Source: Gammaproteobacteria bacterium (GTDB lineage Bacteria; Pseudomonadota; Gammaproteobacteria; PS1; Pseudothioglobaceae). From it: DNA of 7,563 nt. The notes under the pieces were generated by a model. The model was not told where the DNA came from, searched no databases, and was given only the letters and a program-made list of their open reading frames with translations. Position numbers and translations under genes: made by a program. Location: positions 4,343 through 11,905 of the forward strand of contig JAPYQD010000017.1 in assembly GCA_029937335.1 (NCBI GenBank), written 5' to 3'. Shown in pieces: positions 6,990-7,563 of this stretch (position 1 is its first letter; the number at the start of each line of letters is the position of its first letter).

Positions 6990-7563
6990 ATGCTTACTTT
7001 CGTCTGATGCGCCTTGATAAACCCATTGGCATTTATTTGCTATTATGGCCAGCTCTATGGGCGTTATTTTTAGCGGCAGATGGATGGCCTCGGTTGGATT
7101 TGATAATTATCTTTGTGTTAGGCGTTACTATCATGCGTTCGGCTGGTTGTGTGATTAATGACTATGCCGATCGAGAAATTGACAAGCTGATTGAGCGTAC
7201 GCAACATCGCCCAATCACCTCGGGTGAAATTACATCTAAGGCTGCTTTGATTTTATTTTTTATCTTAATGCTCATCGCCTTTGGTTTGGTGTTGATGACC
7301 AATAGTCTAACCATTCAGCTGGCCTTTATTGCTGCAGGGCTAGCGATACTCTACCCCTTTACTAAGCGTTGGACACACTTGCCTCAGTTTATATTAGGTC
7401 TGGCTTTTGCCATGAGTGTGCCAATGGCATTTGCTGCAACGAATGGTAGTGTGCCTAACAGTGCTTGGTGGGTATTTGCTGCAACGGTTATTTGGACAGT
7501 CGTTTATGACACCATGTACGCAATGGCCGATCGCGAAGAAGATCTGAAAGTTGGGGTGAAATC
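6986..7563 (+). CDS. ubiA: 4-hydroxybenzoate polyprenyltransferase UbiA (3' end missing)
   Basis: UbiA is an integral inner-membrane enzyme that attaches a polyprenyl chain to 4-hydroxybenzoate, an early committed step of ubiquinone synthesis. The frame opens MNAYFRLMRLDKPIG and stays open to the window end, giving 192 residues or about two thirds of a ~290-residue protein. Several hydrophobic helices are visible. The first Asp-rich motif is NDYADREID (Asn58, Asp59, Asp62, Asp66) and the second is YDTMYAMADREED (Asp175, Asp182, Asp186), which bind Mg-diphosphate. RLMRLDKPIG, LLWPALWAL, YPFTKRWTHLPQ and SVPMAFAA are strong UbiA hallmarks, so related menaquinone or heme prenyltransferases are unlikely. 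The ATG overlaps the rluC stop (ATGA) without a Shine-Dalgarno. The N-terminus is about ten residues shorter than in E. coli, which looks natural. Its gene partner is often ubiC, which is not seen upstream. Confidence 0.96.
   Translation, partial: MNAYFRLMRLDKPIGIYLLLWPALWALFLAADGWPRLDLIIIFVLGVTIMRSAGCVINDYADREIDKLIERTQHRPITSGEITSKAALILFFILMLIAFGLVLMTNSLTIQLAFIAAGLAILYPFTKRWTHLPQFILGLAFAMSVPMAFAATNGSVPNSAWWVFAATVIWTVVYDTMYAMADREEDLKVGVK

Overview
This is an ordinary stretch of bacterial chromosome. It is AT-rich, fully colinear (every gene is on the + strand) and almost entirely coding. The proteins look gammaproteobacterial: a PykA-type pyruvate kinase, MnmG with both conserved cysteines at the E. 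coli positions (47 and 277), a YcfH-type TatD, a RluC-type pseudouridine synthase and a UbiA typical of ubiquinone producers. Pyruvate kinase directly followed by a class II fructose-bisphosphate aldolase of the 'Calvin-cycle' subtype is an arrangement I associate with low-GC autotrophic sulfur-oxidising gammaproteobacteria (SUP05/Thioglobus-like or Thiomicrospira-like). That placement is inference from memory: no carboxylase or sulfur gene is in view.

Layout. (1) Positions 1-1981 are a glycolysis/gluconeogenesis block: the 3' part of pyk, 28 nt with a strong Shine-Dalgarno, then fba. An intrinsic terminator at about 2002-2037 closes this unit. (2) A 74-nt gap holds that terminator and, immediately after it, an extended -10 element (2042-2050) so close to the mnmG ATG that the mRNA may be leaderless. 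(3) Positions 2056-7563 are a tightly packed run of six genes: mnmG, rsmG, an AsmA-like membrane-anchored protein, tatD, rluC and ubiA (cut by the window end). The junctions are ATGA, a 2-nt gap, ATGA, TAGTG and ATGA, so translational coupling within one operon is very likely.

The second block has a theme of translation maintenance. MnmG modifies the tRNA wobble base, RsmG methylates the 16S 530 loop, RluC makes 23S pseudouridines, and TatD is a metal-dependent nuclease-type hydrolase. It also carries one envelope protein of unknown role and the first membrane step of ubiquinone synthesis. The usual parA-parB-atp neighbours of mnmG-rsmG are absent. I found no mobile element, CRISPR array, RNA gene, origin or clearly novel system. 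The least understood gene is the AsmA-like one at 4541-5308, and the most unusual regulatory feature is the possible leaderless start of mnmG.
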